Source: Methanobacteriaceae archaeon
Lineage (GTDB): Archaea; Methanobacteriota; Methanobacteria; Methanobacteriales; Methanobacteriaceae
NCBI GenBank assembly: GCA_020854915.1
Contig: JAHKLT010000068.1
Span: forward strand, 1 to 32,107
Direction of reading: 5' to 3'
Length of the DNA stretch: 32,107 bases
The notes beneath the pieces were generated by a model. The model worked only from the letters and a program-made list of their open reading frames with translations. It did not search any database and was not told the origin of the DNA. Position numbers and translations under genes: made by a program. Each line of letters opens with the position of its first letter. The first letter of the stretch is position 1. Shown here one piece after another: positions 1-6,625 of this stretch.

Positions 1-32
<32 letters not shown>

Positions 33-52
33 CCTACACTAACAATAAAAAC

Positions 53-181
53 TGTAAACAAAAATGTTTACATTCTAACGATGATATTATCAAATTCTAC
101 AAATGTATACACATGTACATTTGTATACAAATGTGGATTTTCAACAAGACCCTCGCTGAAATGTAAACAAAAATGTTTACA
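53..181. promoter_or_regulatory. Palindrome array, operator or iteron candidate
   Basis: Two identical 20-bp inverted repeats, TGTAAACAAAAATGTTTACA, lie at 53-72 and 162-181. Each has 8-bp arms and a 4-bp spacer. Between them are a perfect 18-bp palindrome at 117-134 (ACATTTG-TATA-CAAATGT) and an overlapping inverted repeat with 9-bp arms (99-107 and 116-124). TGTATACA occurs at 104-111 and 122-129. The symmetric layout suggests binding of a dimeric protein. The adjacent ribbon-helix-helix genes are natural candidates. The array could control a gene left of the window or be a replication origin; the sequence does not decide. Confidence 0.6.
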
Positions 182-183
182 AA

Positions 184-603
184 TCATCTTCCAGGAGCCT
201 CCATAAAATTAACTAAATCCATTTCAGAAGACACACAATTATCATACAACACATCAAAAGAAACATCATTTTGTTTAGCAATCATTTTAATTTGATTAAC
301 ACCAACAACACCTAAACGCTCCTGAATCCTATTAATACTAACCATAGCATCATCCAAAATATTATTCTCCTTAGATTTTTTAAGTCTTTTCTCCCTGACT
401 TTACAAAGCTTAGATTCCAACACATTCAATTCATCTTGTTTTTCACTAATCAACTTTAACAACTCCCTTTCATGATCATCTTCCAAACCAATAACCCTCT
501 TTAATTGATCCTCAATAAATCCACTACGACCATTATCTAACTTCTTACTAGCCAACTGCCATACCTCTTCATCAATAGAAATAGTAACATTCTTTTTAAC
601 CAT
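184..603 (-). CDS. Ribbon-helix-helix DNA-binding protein with coiled coil
   Basis: The N-terminus (VTISIDEEVW, then two short helices with the GRSGFIEDQLKRV segment) fits a MetJ/Arc/CopG-type ribbon-helix-helix fold. A charged coiled-coil stretch (ISEKQDELNVLESKLCKVREKR) and an unrelated C-terminal part follow. About 139 aa from the ATG at 603. An in-frame ATG at 615 would add MWFV but has no ribosome binding site; 603 has a weak GTGG in front. It is the last visible gene of the leftward operon, directly after the preceding stop at 616-618. The protein ends about 20 bp from the palindrome array, so it may bind there. The exact role (repressor, partition or replication control) is unknown. 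Confidence 0.75.
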   Translation of the reverse strand: MVKKNVTISIDEEVWQLASKKLDNGRSGFIEDQLKRVIGLEDDHERELLKLISEKQDELNVLESKLCKVREKRLKKSKENNILDDAMVSINRIQERLGVVGVNQIKMIAKQNDVSFDVLYDNCVSSEMDLVNFMEAPGR

Positions 604-615
604 AACAAACCACAT

Positions 616-870
616 TTAAATATTATTTTTTTCTGATCCTAACTCCTCAAGTTCCATTTCTTTACTAATGAGATCTATCTTCAAGTTTTCAATTTCAGAT
701 TTAACATAATTTTTTTGAATCTCTAAACTTTTAGCAGACTCTTTATTAGCTTGAATAAAAAAACTAATTGCATCACTAACACTCCACCCTTGCTTATCCA
801 TCACATGTTTTTGAGATGAAGTAATACGCCCACTAACAACAACATTTTTAGGAATATTTTTAGCAACCAT
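616..870 (-). CDS. Small ribbon-helix-helix-like protein
   Basis: About 84 aa. The N-terminal half (VVVSGRITSSQKHVMDKQGWSVSDAISFF) has the strand-helix-helix pattern of a ribbon-helix-helix domain. The C-terminal half is a coiled coil rich in E, K, I and L. The ATG at 870 is preferred over the upstream TTG at 879. The 5' end overlaps the SWIM gene and the stop abuts the next gene, so translation is probably coupled. A second regulator of this type in one operon is typical of mobile elements. The target is unknown. Confidence 0.65.
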   Translation of the reverse strand: MVAKNIPKNVVVSGRITSSQKHVMDKQGWSVSDAISFFIQANKESAKSLEIQKNYVKSEIENLKIDLISKEMELEELGSEKNNI

Positions 871-1174
871 TATTACCAACTACCTTATCAGCAGTTTTAA
901 ACTCATCAGATTCAATTTCAGACTTTTTACAATTATTCAAATACATAATACCTTTTAAAAGGTGCTTACAGCAATAACTACTATGTTCTAAGTTAAGACC
1001 ATGATAATGAAAATCATGACAATCACATTTCCAGTTTCCACCCCAACAAGACACTAAATATTTCTTTTTAGGATCTGTTTCACTAGTGAATTCTAATTCT
1101 ATTAATTCTTCATCAAGATGCAAAACATTAATATTTTCATCTAATAATACTGAGGCTTTAGCTAATTGTTTCAT
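860..1174 (-). CDS. SWIM zinc-finger protein
   Basis: 104 aa. Residues 50-71 show the CxCx(n)CxH signature of a SWIM zinc finger: C50, C52, C69 and H71, with a preceding WGGNW segment. SWIM domains occur in nucleic-acid and recombination proteins, for example partners of recombinases. The start ATG at 1174 has an excellent GAGGTG binding site, and the ATGA overlap with the ERF stop shows coupled translation. The position next to the ERF annealing protein suggests a role in element recombination or replication; that role is an inference. Confidence 0.75.
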   Translation of the reverse strand: MKQLAKASVLLDENINVLHLDEELIELEFTSETDPKKKYLVSCWGGNWKCDCHDFHYHGLNLEHSSYCCKHLLKGIMYLNNCKKSEIESDEFKTADKVVGNNGC

Positions 1175-1818
1175 ACTAACACCTCAGGATGATCTTTAAC
1201 ATACTTCCTAATACCAATAGCATCCTTTTTACTAATAGCATTATTTTTTATTAATTTAGTAATTTCAATATTCAAAGAACCAATAGTTGCTTTTTTACCA
1301 TTTTTAGTAATAGCTGTAATCATACTTCTTAAAAACTTAGGTTCATCAGTTTTTTTATTATTTTTAAGATTACTTGTATTGTTCTTAGAAACATTACTTT
1401 TAGGAGTATTATTATCTTTCTGTTCAGCTGAATCCACAGTACATTTCTCAGTAATATCAAACATGATTAAAAGCAAATAACGTCTAAGATACGTAGTATA
1501 AGAACCTAAAGACTGCATAATATTCATACCTTTATTCATTTCATTAATTTCAGGTATAGGTATTTCAATTTCTTTAATATTATCCACATCATCTAAATTA
1601 ATAACATTACAAACAGCTTTATCCCCTATAAAACTAAACTGCACATCAACATTATACTTAACAAATAACTCATGCAAAGGTGGAATAATATCCTCTAATT
1701 CATGATAAGCAAACTTACTAAAATTATTCTTACCAGATTTAGGAATATCTTGTTGATCCAAATCAATTTTAATTTTCAAAACCTTCTCATGAATATTCAA
1801 ATCAGAATAATTACTCAT
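1171..1818 (-). CDS. erf: ERF-family single-strand annealing protein
   Basis: 215 aa. The N-terminal two-thirds match the ERF superfamily of phage recombination proteins: a KSGKNNFSKFAYHELEDIIPPL segment near residues 27-49, a central beta-rich part, and the diagnostic GSYTTYLRRYLLLIMFDI segment (G-x-x-T-Y-x-x-RY). The C-terminal quarter is an N/K/S-rich linker followed by a basic helical tail. ERF proteins anneal complementary single strands and serve phage recombination or genome circularisation. The gene is coupled by ATGA overlaps to its neighbours on both sides. It is the strongest sign that this operon is viral or plasmid-derived. Confidence 0.85.
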   Translation of the reverse strand: MSNYSDLNIHEKVLKIKIDLDQQDIPKSGKNNFSKFAYHELEDIIPPLHELFVKYNVDVQFSFIGDKAVCNVINLDDVDNIKEIEIPIPEINEMNKGMNIMQSLGSYTTYLRRYLLLIMFDITEKCTVDSAEQKDNNTPKSNVSKNNTSNLKNNKKTDEPKFLRSMITAITKNGKKATIGSLNIEITKLIKNNAISKKDAIGIRKYVKDHPEVLV

Positions 1819-2018
1819 GCTAAATCACTATTCCAAAAAATATCCATCTGACCTACTACTATGAAAGCAAATATAAAAAGTAATAAAATAACACTAAAAC
1901 CAAATAATAATATTAATTCACCCTCAAACTTTTCAGTAAATGATTTTTTAGGATACAAATCAGCATGACCATACCCTTTTCCACATATACTCCTTCCTAT
2001 ATCACTTAACTTACTCAT
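1815..2018 (-). CDS. Small single-pass membrane protein
   Basis: About 67 aa from the ATG at 2018, which follows a G-rich binding site; an in-frame TTG at 2024 is less likely. A hydrophilic N-terminus (about 35 aa) is followed by one strong hydrophobic segment (ELILLFGFSVILLLFIFAF) and a short tail. It overlaps the ERF start by 4 bases. Unknown family; small membrane proteins are common in element early operons. Confidence 0.6.
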   Translation of the reverse strand: MSKLSDIGRSICGKGYGHADLYPKKSFTEKFEGELILLFGFSVILLLFIFAFIVVGQMDIFWNSDLA

Positions 2019-2187
2019 AAGCAAGCCCCCCTTGAGTTATTAAACTAATGTCATTACAAGCTTTAGTTAATCTAACTAATTCTTCTTTCTTTTCAGGTGT
2101 AGCATCCCGATGATAATCAGATGCTGCTAGATACCTCTTATGTTTAAGATAACCTAATTTTATGTTTAGTTTCTGCATAGAGTTCAT
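2011..2187 (-). CDS. Small hypothetical protein
   Basis: About 58 aa from the ATG at 2187 (MNSMQKL). The reading frame runs upstream to a TTG at 2205. The protein is basic and helical (LGYLKHKRYLAASDYHRD, then a K/E-rich helix) with no recognisable domain. It overlaps both neighbours slightly, as all genes of this operon do. Function unknown. Confidence 0.5.
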   Translation of the reverse strand: MNSMQKLNIKLGYLKHKRYLAASDYHRDATPEKKEELVRLTKACNDISLITQGGLAYE

Positions 2188-2188
2188 T

Positions 2189-2428
2189 TTATAATGCCCC
2201 CACAACAGACTCTAAATTTTCAAAAGTATCATCAATTAATAAATCATTATTTCTAAGAAGAGCAACTTTCGCTCCTTTATCCTGTAATCTATAAAATAAG
2301 TCTTCAGAATTTCCAGTAATTGATAATACAACACAAGTATACTTCTGAATTTTAGTAATATGGAATTGACCCATACCAAAACCTTTCATTCTTAGAGTTT
2401 TAAGAATATTATCAGATTGATCACTCAT
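2189..2428 (-). CDS. Small hypothetical protein
   Basis: 79 aa. The start ATG at 2428 has a near-perfect GGTGATC ribosome binding site and overlaps the previous stop by ATGA, so the frame is well supported. The predicted pattern alternates strands and helices (FHITKIQKYTCVVLSI, then EDLFYRLQDKGAKVALL), suggesting a small alpha/beta fold. No family recognised. Confidence 0.65.
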   Translation of the reverse strand: MSDQSDNILKTLRMKGFGMGQFHITKIQKYTCVVLSITGNSEDLFYRLQDKGAKVALLRNNDLLIDDTFENLESVVGAL

Positions 2429-2607
2429 GAGATCACCTTTTCATGAGGTTGAGTAACAGAATCCATTATTTCTTGGAGTTCTTGTTCTTCTTTTCTTTTT
2501 TTTCTGTCTTTTAAATATTCAATACCTATATCGAATATCCGTTTTTCTTTTTCAGATATGATAAACCCAGATAAAGGGCTTGTCTGATTTTTAACAATCT
2601 TTTTCAC
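2425..2607 (-). CDS. Small hypothetical protein, first gene of early operon
   Basis: 60 aa, GTG start at 2607. It is basic and charged, mainly helical (EKEKRIFDIGIEYLKDRKKRKEEQELQEI). The leader directly upstream contains GAGCTGAT, one base away from the ideal GAGGTGAT, 4 bases before the GTG. This leader is complementary over 17 positions to a segment at 3103-3119 (see findings). No family recognised. As promoter-proximal gene it probably sets expression of the whole operon. Confidence 0.55.
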   Translation of the reverse strand: MKKIVKNQTSPLSGFIISEKEKRIFDIGIEYLKDRKKRKEEQELQEIMDSVTQPHEKVIS

Positions 2608-2624
2608 ACTTATCAGCTCATTTG
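2608..2624. repeat. Copy 1 of 17-bp repeat, over operon start site
   Basis: The plus strand reads ACTTATCAGCTCATTTG. It recurs at 3103-3119 with one change (A to G). This copy covers the degenerate ribosome binding site of the gene starting at 2607. Confidence 0.7.
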
Positions 2625-2640
2625 ATTTTTTTAGAAAGTA

Positions 2641-2699
2641 TTTCAGAATTGCTGTTCTGAAAATTTCTTTCTTATATTATAGTAGATTTTTCTACTATA
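2641..2699. promoter_or_regulatory. Divergent promoter region with two palindromes
   Basis: Two different inverted repeats lie between the leftward operon and the rightward AbrB-like gene. TTTCAGAA/TTCTGAAA is at 2641-2648 and 2655-2662. TATAGTAGA/TCTACTATA is at 2678-2686 and 2691-2699 with a TTTT spacer. The second contains TATA-like sequence on both strands. This is the layout of a regulatory switch; the AbrB-like protein is the nearest candidate binder. Confidence 0.6.
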
Positions 2700-2779
2700 T
2701 AAAAGTATTTATTGAGTTAAATTTAAGTAGTTAGAAGTATAATATATTAGTAATAATTGATAAATAGGAGATTATGGTA

Positions 2780-2956
2780 ATGGTTAAAAAAGTTAAAAAA
2801 CAAACCAAAGTAGGGACTGCTGGAGGCAACTCATTAAGAGTAGGAATTCCCGAAACAGTGGTTGATCTTTTACAATTAGAAAGAGGAAACCTCGTTAATT
2901 GGATTGTAAAAGTAGAATCAGATAAAATTACTGTTTGTATGGAAAAAGCAGAATAA
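2780..2956 (+). CDS. AbrB/SpoVT-type swapped-hairpin regulator
   Basis: 58 aa from the ATG at 2780 (MVKKVKKQ); an in-frame ATG at 2774 is also possible. AGGAG at 2766-2770 sits 9 bases before 2780 and 3 before 2774. The segment GTAGGNSLRVGIPETVVDLLQLERGN fits the AbrB/MazE swapped-hairpin DNA-binding fold. No toxin partner follows, so a stand-alone regulator is more likely than an antitoxin. It is divergent from the early operon with palindromes between them, which suggests a repressor of its own promoter and the operon. Confidence 0.75.
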   Translation: MVKKVKKQTKVGTAGGNSLRVGIPETVVDLLQLERGNLVNWIVKVESDKITVCMEKAE

Positions 2957-3084
2957 ATAAAATTTAATATTTTTTTTCTTAAATTTAAATTAAAATAGTT
3001 TATAGCTACCGCTAACTTAATAATACTCTTTATACCCTCTAGGGCCACTATACCAACATTTATATATTTTTTAAATAATATATA

Positions 3085-3230
3085 ATAATGTGTTACACTA
3101 ATACTTATCAGCTCGTTTGTTATTTATTTTTTGTAACCGTCGTGTTAGAGAAAGCGAGGAGTTGCTGCTCCTACGACCTTTCTCTTTTCACGTAAATTAA
3201 AATCAGCTACAATTATTTTTTTATTTTTAA
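3085..3230 (+). ncRNA. Candidate structured small RNA
   Basis: The block 2957-3292 has no convincing gene. It holds a TATA-like stretch at 3059-3066 and another near 3078-3086. Copy 2 of the 17-bp repeat follows at 3103-3119, then an unusually GC-rich folded island at 3141-3192: CGTG/CACG outer stem, AGAGAAAG (3147-3154) with CTTTCTCT (3178-3185), and AGGAG (3157-3161) with CTCCT (3168-3172) around a TTGCTG loop. T-rich sequence at 3216-3228 could terminate it. GTCGT (3139-3143) could alternatively pair with ACGAC (3173-3177). The ends and the strand are inferences; the minus strand could fold too. Confidence 0.4.
3103..3119. repeat. Copy 2 of 17-bp repeat
   Basis: ACTTATCAGCTCGTTTG, 16 of 17 identical to 2608-2624. 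If transcribed rightward it could pair with all 17 positions of the operon leader, one as a G-U pair. Confidence 0.7.
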
Positions 3231-3292
3231 CATTATTTATAATTATTTATCTTTTATCCTTTTAAAAAAAATAATAAAAGGAAAAATATTAA

Positions 3293-3745
3293 TTAAGCTG
3301 GAGTTAATTCCCCACCTTGAACTTTTAAATATTCTCCTTCATTAACAGTAACATACATCGTAGTTCCTTTATCAGTGGTTGCATCATTTGATATTATACT
3401 ATCAAAATCCATTGAAGAATCAGAAGCTCTTTCAATATATCCACCAAACTCATCTGTTTGTGTAAATTTATATTCTCCTGCAGGAATATCTGAACCTACT
3501 TTATAAGTTCCATCAGTATATTTTTCTTGCTGAGAATTAGTTTCTACTGAATTATCCTCATTATTTGAATTAGTTTCTACTGAATTATCCTCATTATTTG
3601 AATTATTAGTAGTTTGAGTGTTTGCATCTGGGGATAATGCACCTATTATTCCAAATACTATAATTAATCCTACACAACAAACAGCAATTATTGATATTGC
3701 TTTTTTTGCTGTACTCCATTCTTTAAAATCGTCCATAAAACCCAT
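3293..3745 (-). CDS. Membrane-anchored protein with small extracellular domain
   Basis: 150 aa. A short cytoplasmic start (MGFMDDFKEWSTAKKA) is followed by one membrane segment (about residues 16-36), an N/T/S/E-rich linker (about 40-75), and a C-terminal beta domain beginning TYKVGSDIPAGEYKF and ending in YLKVQGGELTPA. The GSDIPAGEY-type domain is seen in exported proteins of gut Firmicutes and methanogens; its function is unknown. The linker is built from a 33-bp direct repeat. The start has GGAGG 9 bases upstream and overlaps the DUF2085 stop by one base, so the two genes are coupled. Confidence 0.75.
   Translation of the reverse strand: MGFMDDFKEWSTAKKAISIIAVCCVGLIIVFGIIGALSPDANTQTTNNSNNEDNSVETNSNNEDNSVETNSQQEKYTDGTYKVGSDIPAGEYKFTQTDEFGGYIERASDSSMDFDSIISNDATTDKGTTMYVTVNEGEYLKVQGGELTPA
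3534..3605. repeat. 33-bp tandem repeat, 2.2 copies
   Basis: Units 3534-3566 and 3567-3599 are identical, followed by a 6-base partial copy. Each adds exactly 11 codons (NSNNEDNSVET on the minus strand) to the linker of the anchored protein, so copy changes keep the frame. Confidence 0.9.
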
Positions 3746-4083
3746 TATATTATTCCTCCCACATAAATAAAATATTTTATTGCTTTGATAATAATACTTA
3801 ATCCTAAACCTCCAAGTAAACCTGTGATTAATCTTAGTGCATTATTACTAGTACGATATCCTTTATATTGAGTTATACCATCAACATAAGCAGGAATTAA
3901 TAATAATATTGCAAATAACAATAATTGAATATTATAATCAATATAATTATAATAAGCATAAACAAAGTAAATTATTAAACTAATATAAAAACCAGTACAC
4001 CTACTACATACTGGAAATTGATATTTTTTAATAAAAAAACTTCTTTCAGGTTTCCTATGACAAATAAGTTTAGAATAATCCAT
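3745..4083 (-). CDS. DUF2085-family membrane protein
   Basis: 112 aa. The N-terminus has ICHRKPERSFFI and FPVCSRCTGFY, the conserved cysteine/histidine pattern of DUF2085. Three hydrophobic segments follow, the second ending in PAYVDGITQ. The biochemical role of DUF2085 is unknown; the Cys-His cluster may bind a metal. No ribosome binding site precedes the ATG, while ATTATAAAAATA on the minus strand (about 4101-4113) lies at TATA distance, so the mRNA may be nearly leaderless. It forms a two-gene unit with the downstream anchored protein. Confidence 0.8.
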   Translation of the reverse strand: MDYSKLICHRKPERSFFIKKYQFPVCSRCTGFYISLIIYFVYAYYNYIDYNIQLLLFAILLLIPAYVDGITQYKGYRTSNNALRLITGLLGGLGLSIIIKAIKYFIYVGGII

Positions 4084-4119
4084 ATATTATCAATTAATAT
4101 TTTTATAATGTTAAAATTA

Positions 4120-4209
4120 TTAAATGTTCCTAATTAAATTTACTAATATTCTAATTATATTTTCAATTCTTTCAATTCTTCTTCCAGCAGTCATTTTTGT
4201 TTTCCCCAT
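4120..4209 (-). CDS. Possible 29-aa peptide
   Basis: In the otherwise gene-free block 4084-4433, the minus strand reads from ATG at 4209 through 29 codons (MGKTKMTAGRRIERIENIIR, then ILVNLIRNI) to a TAA. The peptide would be a basic amphipathic helix. No clear ribosome binding site is present, so this is weak. The rest of the block (4210-4433) shows only AT-rich sequence. Confidence 0.25.
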   Translation of the reverse strand: MGKTKMTAGRRIERIENIIRILVNLIRNI

Positions 4210-4433
4210 TTTTATTATTCGTGTTATGCTACCAAACCTTGTTTAAAATATTCTACTTTGAAATATTTAAAGCTTACTATCTTAGTAATTGAACAAAACA
4301 AAGAATAAAAAGAAAAATAGTAAATTTCTACATGTGTATTTTTCAAGAAACCTATATACATTGAAATAAAAAAAAGCCTAAAAAATAAATAAATCTACAA
4401 TAAAAAAAAGCTAAAAATTTAATAAAAAAATAA

Positions 4434-4886
4434 TTATGAATTTCCCAATTCAAAATCAAACCCATTAGGTGAACTTGCACCAGGAACATTATTATAATCC
4501 AAATCAGAATTTTGAGAACATAATAATTTTAAATCACCACCTACACCATTACCAGACTCAGTAATAGTAATTAAATACATTTCAGTACCATGATCAAAAA
4601 TATAATACTGTCCTTCATTACCTAAATAAATTATCCCATCACTATACAATTGTTTTATAGCTTCATTATCTCTTATTAAGCTTTCACCATCAGCAACAGA
4701 ATCTATTTTAGTGATATTCCCTACTATTTTCCCTTCATATTTAACATCATTCTCATCAAATTCTAAATCTAATCCATTAGTATTAATATCTTTAAAATGA
4801 TTAGATGTACCTGATACTGTGTTACTTAATCCAAGTGCAAATAATAATATTATTAAAATTGGTAAAATTTTTTTCATAAAAAACAT
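4434..4886 (-). CDS. Secreted hypothetical protein
   Basis: 150 aa with a clear N-terminal signal peptide (KKILPILIILLFALGLSNTVSG, first 26 aa). The mature part is acidic and probably beta-rich (YYIFDHGTEMYLITITESGNG), with a C-terminal tail rich in N, P and G. AGGAG at 4890-4894 precedes the ATG at 4886; a second in-frame ATG is at 4877. No family recognised. It stands alone, with a divergent gene upstream. It could be element cargo acting at the cell surface. Confidence 0.65.
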   Translation of the reverse strand: MFFMKKILPILIILLFALGLSNTVSGTSNHFKDINTNGLDLEFDENDVKYEGKIVGNITKIDSVADGESLIRDNEAIKQLYSDGIIYLGNEGQYYIFDHGTEMYLITITESGNGVGGDLKLLCSQNSDLDYNNVPGASSPNGFDFELGNS

Positions 4887-4998
4887 AAACTCCTATATTT
4901 CTATAACATTATATTAAAATTATTATAATACATATAATTTATGAAAAAAACTTTTAACACAAAAATTATTTAATAAAAAAAGATAAAAATATAAAACT

Positions 4999-5319
4999 AT
5001 GAATATCAACAATGAAAAACAAGAAATATACATTGGTATAAAAAAAGCAGGGTTAAATGGAAAAACAAAAGAAGAATTCATACATAAAGAAGCTATCTCT
5101 TTTGAAGAGATAGAATACTCAGAAGTGGGTACGATTTTCAACCCCAAAAAATTTGAATATTTGCCTGGCACAGGAGTTATAACTGCTAAAATAATTAGTA
5201 AAAATGATGAAAATATTGACATTTGCTTTAGAACACATTTTTTCCGCCCTAATCCTAAAAAAAGGAAATTAGGTAAATGGGAAATTATGAACAAAGAATT
5301 GAAAAAAATTTTTATTTAA
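4999..5319 (+). CDS. Hypothetical protein next to integrase
   Basis: 106 aa, hydrophilic. The segment GTIFNPKKFEYLPGTGVITAKIISK looks like a beta-rich core, followed by a basic tail (FFRPNPKKRKLGKWEIMNKELKKIF). No known domain. No ribosome binding site is seen, but an AT-rich TATA-like stretch lies about 30 bases upstream, so it may be leaderless. It converges on the integrase and overlaps its 3' end by 8 bases. The opposite-strand frame (4923-5294) is less protein-like. Confidence 0.55.
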   Translation: MNINNEKQEIYIGIKKAGLNGKTKEEFIHKEAISFEEIEYSEVGTIFNPKKFEYLPGTGVITAKIISKNDENIDICFRTHFFRPNPKKRKLGKWEIMNKELKKIFI

Positions 5320-6553
5320 TGAATTCATCTGTTAAATCATCTAATTCTTCATCAGAAAATTTTTTCTCTAAAAAATTTAATCTTCTACTCATCGAACGAT
5401 TTTCTTCTTCTAATCTATCCAACTTTTCTACTTTTTCATCAGTAATTAATCTTACTTTAGCTTTTTCTTTAAAAGTCAAATAAGGTATTAACTTTTTATA
5501 GTGAGGTAATAACTCATCTTTACTGAATTTAATATAATTATCATCAGTTTTTTCAGGCATAGTATGTCCTGCTAATCTTGAACCGATTTTAAGATTATTA
5601 CAATAGCTACCTACCATTGTAATAAAATAAGATCTTAATGCATGTGGATGGAAATAGGTAATTTTTTCTACTTTTTCATTGAACTCATTTTGATTTATTT
5701 TTTCCTCCAATAATAGGTTTTCTAATTCTTTTACTTGTTCATCCATTAATTTTTTATTTATTTTTCTAAAATATTCAGCTACTGCAACATGAGAATAATT
5801 TTTACTTCCATGTGGAAAAATTAATGTTTCTTCTTTTAATATTTCTCCTTTAGATTCTCTTTCTTTAGAATATATTTGTATTAATTTATTGCTTTCTGGT
5901 GAATTAAATGTTTGACAAAGAATATTTAATCTTTTTGTTTTTGTGGGTTTAAAATTATAAAAACCTATTAAATTTTCACTAGCATCTACTGCATCACGAA
6001 TTGTTTTTTTATCCACTGCTTTTATCCATTGACCATAAGTTAGTTTCATTGTGTCACTTACTCTAACTCCTGTACTTCCAAGAAATGTTATTAGTGATTT
6101 ATATTTAGAATTAGAGTGATCTAATGCTCTTGCAATTTCTTCTTTAGTTAAATTATCATTTTTATTATCTTTTTTAGGAAGTATTATTTCTTGAGAAGGT
6201 AATTTTAAGTTATTTCCTAGGGTTTTATATACTGCTCTTATACTGCTTATTGATTTATCTACTGTTGTAGGTGAAATTCTTTTTAATTCTTGTTCTTGAA
6301 AGGAATCTAAATAATATTTTAGATTTGATTTTTCAACATCAGGATGAATTATTTGATTTTTATCATTGATATATGAAATTTGTTCTTGTTCAGCTTCTGT
6401 TATCATTTCATTTATAGAGTATCCTAAGAATTCTGTGTATGCTTTGAGAGTAGTGCAATATCCTCTTTTAGTATTGAATTTTAGGTTTCTTTTTTTAAAA
6501 AAAGGTTTTAATTGTTTTTCGATTTCGTTTAATTTTGGATCCTTCTCTGCCAT
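5312..6553 (-). CDS. int: Tyrosine recombinase / integrase
   Basis: 413 aa. Residues about 10-120 form a SAM-like N-terminal DNA-binding domain. The catalytic domain (about 135-350) shows the expected residues: R164 (STGVRVSD), a lysine near 205-207 (KPTKTKR), H304 and R307 (HPHALRSYF), H330 (LAGHTM) and the nucleophile Y340 (DDNYIKF). A coiled-coil tail (EKVEKLDRLEEENRSMSRRL) extends past the usual end. The enzyme probably integrates and excises the element to the left. It starts about 70 bases from the next plus-strand gene, which may mark the chromosomal junction. The full catalytic set suggests an active enzyme. Confidence 0.92.
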   Translation of the reverse strand: MAEKDPKLNEIEKQLKPFFKKRNLKFNTKRGYCTTLKAYTEFLGYSINEMITEAEQEQISYINDKNQIIHPDVEKSNLKYYLDSFQEQELKRISPTTVDKSISSIRAVYKTLGNNLKLPSQEIILPKKDNKNDNLTKEEIARALDHSNSKYKSLITFLGSTGVRVSDTMKLTYGQWIKAVDKKTIRDAVDASENLIGFYNFKPTKTKRLNILCQTFNSPESNKLIQIYSKERESKGEILKEETLIFPHGSKNYSHVAVAEYFRKINKKLMDEQVKELENLLLEEKINQNEFNEKVEKITYFHPHALRSYFITMVGSYCNNLKIGSRLAGHTMPEKTDDNYIKFSKDELLPHYKKLIPYLTFKEKAKVRLITDEKVEKLDRLEEENRSMSRRLNFLEKKFSDEELDDLTDEFIK

Positions 6554-6612
6554 AAATCATGTTTTTGTATACTTTTAATTTATATATTTTAAGGTATCAT
6601 TTTCCAATTTAT
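6554..6612 (-). promoter_or_regulatory. Integrase promoter with TTGTATAC motif
   Basis: On the minus strand AATATATAAATT (about 6578-6590) is a TATA candidate about 30-35 bases before the integrase ATG. TTGTATAC on the plus strand at 6565-6572 equals the core of the palindromes at 121-128, so the same regulator might bind here; one half-site is weak evidence. Confidence 0.4.
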
Positions 6613-6625
6613 TAGCGATGAAAAA

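Noticed and set aside
2731-3048. 105-aa minus-strand frame
   Set aside because: It is the complement of the AbrB-like gene, has no ribosome binding site and reads as a strand shadow.
3534-3605. Short repeats as a CRISPR array
   Set aside because: The two 33-bp units abut without spacers and lie in a coding linker.
4923-5294. 123-aa minus-strand frame opposite the 4999 gene
   Set aside because: Its hydrophobic, S/F/L-rich composition is typical of the complement of an AT-rich gene; the plus frame looks like a normal protein.
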